Position numbers and translations under genes: made by a program
Notes under the pieces: generated by a model
What the model was told of the DNA's origin: nothing
Databases searched by the model: none
What the model saw: only the letters and a program-made list of their open reading frames with translations
In this document: positions 6,123 to 6,433 of the stretch, piece by piece
Layout of the letters: each line of letters starts with the position of its first letter
How positions within the stretch are numbered: the stretch's first letter is position 1
NCBI GenBank assembly: GCA_947468785.1
Contig: CANIMS010000096.1
Location: forward strand, 1-6,433
Length of the DNA: 6,433 nucleotides
Direction of reading: 5' to 3'
Origin: Betaproteobacteria bacterium
Lineage (GTDB): Bacteria; Pseudomonadota; Gammaproteobacteria; Burkholderiales; Burkholderiaceae

Positions 6123-6433
6123 ATGTCTACTATTTTGATCTCCGAGTTCATCACTAGTCAAGCCTTAGAAACCCTGCGTTCTAAGCATAATGTGATTTAT
6201 GAACCAGATTTGTATAAGGATCGCGCAGCTTTAATTGCTGCGATGCAAAATATTGATGCCCTGATAGTTCGCAATCTGACTCAGGTCAACGAAGAGATTT
6301 TGCTTGCTTCACCAAGCCTAAAAGTTGTTGGTCGTTTAGGAGTTGGACTTGAAAATATTGAATTACCCGCTTGCGCAAAACGCAATATCAAAGTTATTCC
6401 GGCTACAGGAGCAAATGCAGAATCAGTGGCTGA
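6123..6433 (+). CDS. D-isomer-specific 2-hydroxyacid dehydrogenase (SerA-like), N-terminal part, runs off the right edge
   Basis: The first 103 residues of an NAD(P)-dependent 2-hydroxyacid dehydrogenase of the 3-phosphoglycerate dehydrogenase family are in view; full-length members usually have 310-330 residues. The substrate-binding half begins MSTILISEF. It shows VRNLTQV at 49-55 (Arg-Asn-x-Thr in the substrate-loop position) and VVGRLGVGLENIE at 68-80, the family's most recognisable block. The Rossmann GxGxxG motif and catalytic Arg/Glu/His lie beyond the window. The opening ISEF...VRN.TQV...GRLGVGL pattern is, from memory, like proteins named (S)-sulfolactate dehydrogenase (SlcC), but that name is applied loosely and I do not assign it. 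An in-frame ATG at 6117 is an alternative start. No Shine-Dalgarno precedes either, and the upstream -10 box fits a leaderless start at 6123. It is divergent from the binding-protein block. Confidence 0.88.
   Translation, partial: MSTILISEFITSQALETLRSKHNVIYEPDLYKDRAALIAAMQNIDALIVRNLTQVNEEILLASPSLKVVGRLGVGLENIELPACAKRNIKVIPATGANAESVA

Noticed and set aside
1..6433. Mobile elements, CRISPR arrays, tRNA/rRNA genes, toxin-antitoxin or defence genes
   Set aside because: I searched by eye for terminal repeats, regularly spaced repeats, cloverleaf-like sequences and small gene pairs and saw none.

Overview
The window looks like chromosome from a low-to-moderate GC betaproteobacterium of the Burkholderiales. 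A Polynucleobacter-like organism is my best guess. The guess rests on two Bug/TctC-type periplasmic binding proteins (a family hugely expanded in Burkholderiales) combined with AT-rich codon use. It is inferred from gene content and composition, not from a marker gene.

Layout. On the + strand, positions 1-101 hold the tail of an unrecognised gene. It is followed after 2 bases by a TSUP (TauE/SafE) family membrane transporter ending at 856. That transporter's only plausible full-length start is a rare ATT codon at 104. Tail-to-tail with it, sharing a TTAA at the two stop codons, is a minus-strand block read from about 5975 down to 853. In order of transcription it holds: Bug/TctC binding protein 2 (5975-4986), a clear rho-independent terminator (about 4976-4946), Bug/TctC binding protein 1 (4913-3921), a thiamine-diphosphate (ThDP) enzyme of the acetolactate synthase / oxalyl-CoA decarboxylase superfamily (3907-2270), and an FAD-linked 2-hydroxyacid dehydrogenase of the GlcD/DLD/D2HGDH type (2262-853). 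The last three genes are 13 and 7 bases apart and are probably one transcript. A 140-base divergent intergenic region separates this block from a + strand D-isomer-specific 2-hydroxyacid dehydrogenase, which runs off the right edge. That gene has a good sigma-70-like promoter whose -10 lies directly on its start codon (a possible leaderless mRNA) and a perfect 12-bp palindrome between -35 and -10.

How the genes may work together (inference). The binding proteins capture a carboxylate in the periplasm. The FAD-linked dehydrogenase (and perhaps the NAD-linked one) oxidises a 2-hydroxyacid to a 2-oxoacid. The ThDP enzyme then decarboxylates or ligates the 2-oxoacid, and the TSUP protein may export an anion. 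The substrate cannot be read from the sequence. The gene set partly resembles C3-sulfonate (sulfolactate) catabolism, but the decisive genes (suyAB, comDE, xsc) are not in view. No mobile elements, CRISPR arrays, tRNA or rRNA genes are visible. Most of the window is ordinary accessory metabolism. The points worth a second look are the ATT start, the leaderless promoter with its operator-like palindrome, the intra-cluster terminator, and the unassigned hydroxyacid/ThDP module.
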